From Sphingobium sp. Z007 (GTDB lineage Bacteria > Pseudomonadota > Alphaproteobacteria > Sphingomonadales > Sphingomonadaceae), in NCBI RefSeq assembly GCF_900013425.1, contig NZ_FBXK01000002.1, forward strand, positions 234,460 through 298,459: a DNA stretch of 64,000 nt, in the 5' to 3' direction. The notes under the pieces are model-generated. The model saw only the letters and a list, made by a program, of their open reading frames with translations, had not been told where the DNA came from and ran no database searches. Below are positions 63,710-64,000 of this stretch, in pieces. Numbering within the stretch: position 1 is the stretch's first letter; every line of letters starts with the position of its first letter. The translations under genes were made by a program, and so were the position numbers.

Positions 63710-64000
63710 TCAATCATCGCGCGGGGTTCCCGTCGCCCGCTGCCAGGGCCAACGACCCTTGATCTCGACCTCTAGCGAGAAACTCAGGAAGGTTCGTATC
63801 AGCACAATGCCGGCAAGGACCGCGAGACTGCTAAGCGTTGGCTGGATCGCGATAGTGTTGATGATGTCGGCCGCAACCAGGAATTCGAGTCCGAGAAGAA
63901 TGGCTTCACCGAGGCTCGACCTGAAGTTGCCGACGACATGTTGGTCGATCGGACCTTTCAGGGATTGCTGCAGGAATCTGATCAGCGAAGAACCGGCGCC
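63710..64000 (-). CDS. DUF1622 membrane protein, C-terminal part
   Basis: 96 codons are open to the right edge and end at TGA 63712. The visible sequence is typical of DUF1622: RFLQQSLKGPIDQHVVGNFRSSLGEAILLGLEFLVAADIINTI, then VLAGIVLIRTFLSFSLEVEIKGRWPWQR. The start lies beyond the window. These small membrane proteins are widespread but have no known function. It is upstream of the redox operon on the same strand. Confidence 0.85.
   Translation of the reverse strand, partial: GAGSSLIRFLQQSLKGPIDQHVVGNFRSSLGEAILLGLEFLVAADIINTIAIQPTLSSLAVLAGIVLIRTFLSFSLEVEIKGRWPWQRATGTPRDD

Overview
The window is about 64 kb of GC-rich, densely packed bacterial DNA. Genes are often coupled by ATGA or GTGA overlaps, and alternative starts (GTG, TTG) are common. 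A FixL/FixJ oxygen-sensing pair, a CnrYXH-type ECF sigma module, CopA/CopB proteins with long Met/His-rich inserts and an N-type ATPase operon point to an alphaproteobacterium. A sphingomonad is most likely, but this is inferred from gene content only. No rRNA, tRNA, CRISPR array, transposase or origin was recognised. One CDS runs off each edge.

Left part (1-17,300) is a copper and heavy-metal region. It holds the N-terminus of a YHS/heavy-metal-domain protein (probably a Cu P-type ATPase), a thioredoxin-reductase-like flavoprotein, an orphan fliQ, a protein with a nuclease-like C-terminus, copC-copD, a membrane cytochrome c, cnrY-cnrX-cnrH-like genes, copA-copB, a broken DUF305 gene, a DUF411 gene, small membrane proteins, a BI-1 family protein and a Cu-type P-ATPase with a CPD motif. 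An 18-base bipartite motif, TGAGGGGTC-N9-CGTGCGTAA, is perfect ahead of both copC and copA. Two 15/18 versions with the same spacing lie upstream of fliQ and fixL. It is the best candidate for the promoter read by the cnrH-like sigma factor.

Middle part (17,300-40,600) is an energy and low-oxygen region. It holds polyphosphate kinase 2, an ATP-grasp-like protein, the complete nine-gene N-ATPase operon atpDCQRBEFAG with sodium-type residues in subunit c, phosphoketolase, a PHA-synthase-like protein, a MaoC-phosphotransacetylase fusion, acetate kinase, a frameshifted cueR-like pseudogene, a CueO-like oxidase, fixL-fixJ plus a lone receiver, an MFS transporter and a split YeeE/YedE pair.

Right part (40,600-64,000) begins with a second copper locus: copA-copB-csp1 in one operon, a Met/His-rich secreted protein and an aspartic protease with a PDZ-like end. 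Next come aldehyde and alcohol dehydrogenases, a GH130-type enzyme, two HAD phosphatases, zwf, gnd and a large glycosyltransferase. The last block is an Nramp-like carrier and a set of genes that looks like a transmembrane electron conduit: a NAD(P)H flavin/2Fe-2S reductase, a cytochrome-b-like protein, a seven-heme cytochrome c and a Met-rich periplasmic protein.

Together, zwf, gnd, phosphoketolase, phosphotransacetylase, acetate kinase, aldehyde and alcohol dehydrogenase give a near-complete phosphoketolase route from glucose 6-phosphate to acetate and ethanol. The FixLJ sensor and the Na+-type ATPase fit a programme for surviving low oxygen, placed beside periplasmic copper handling.
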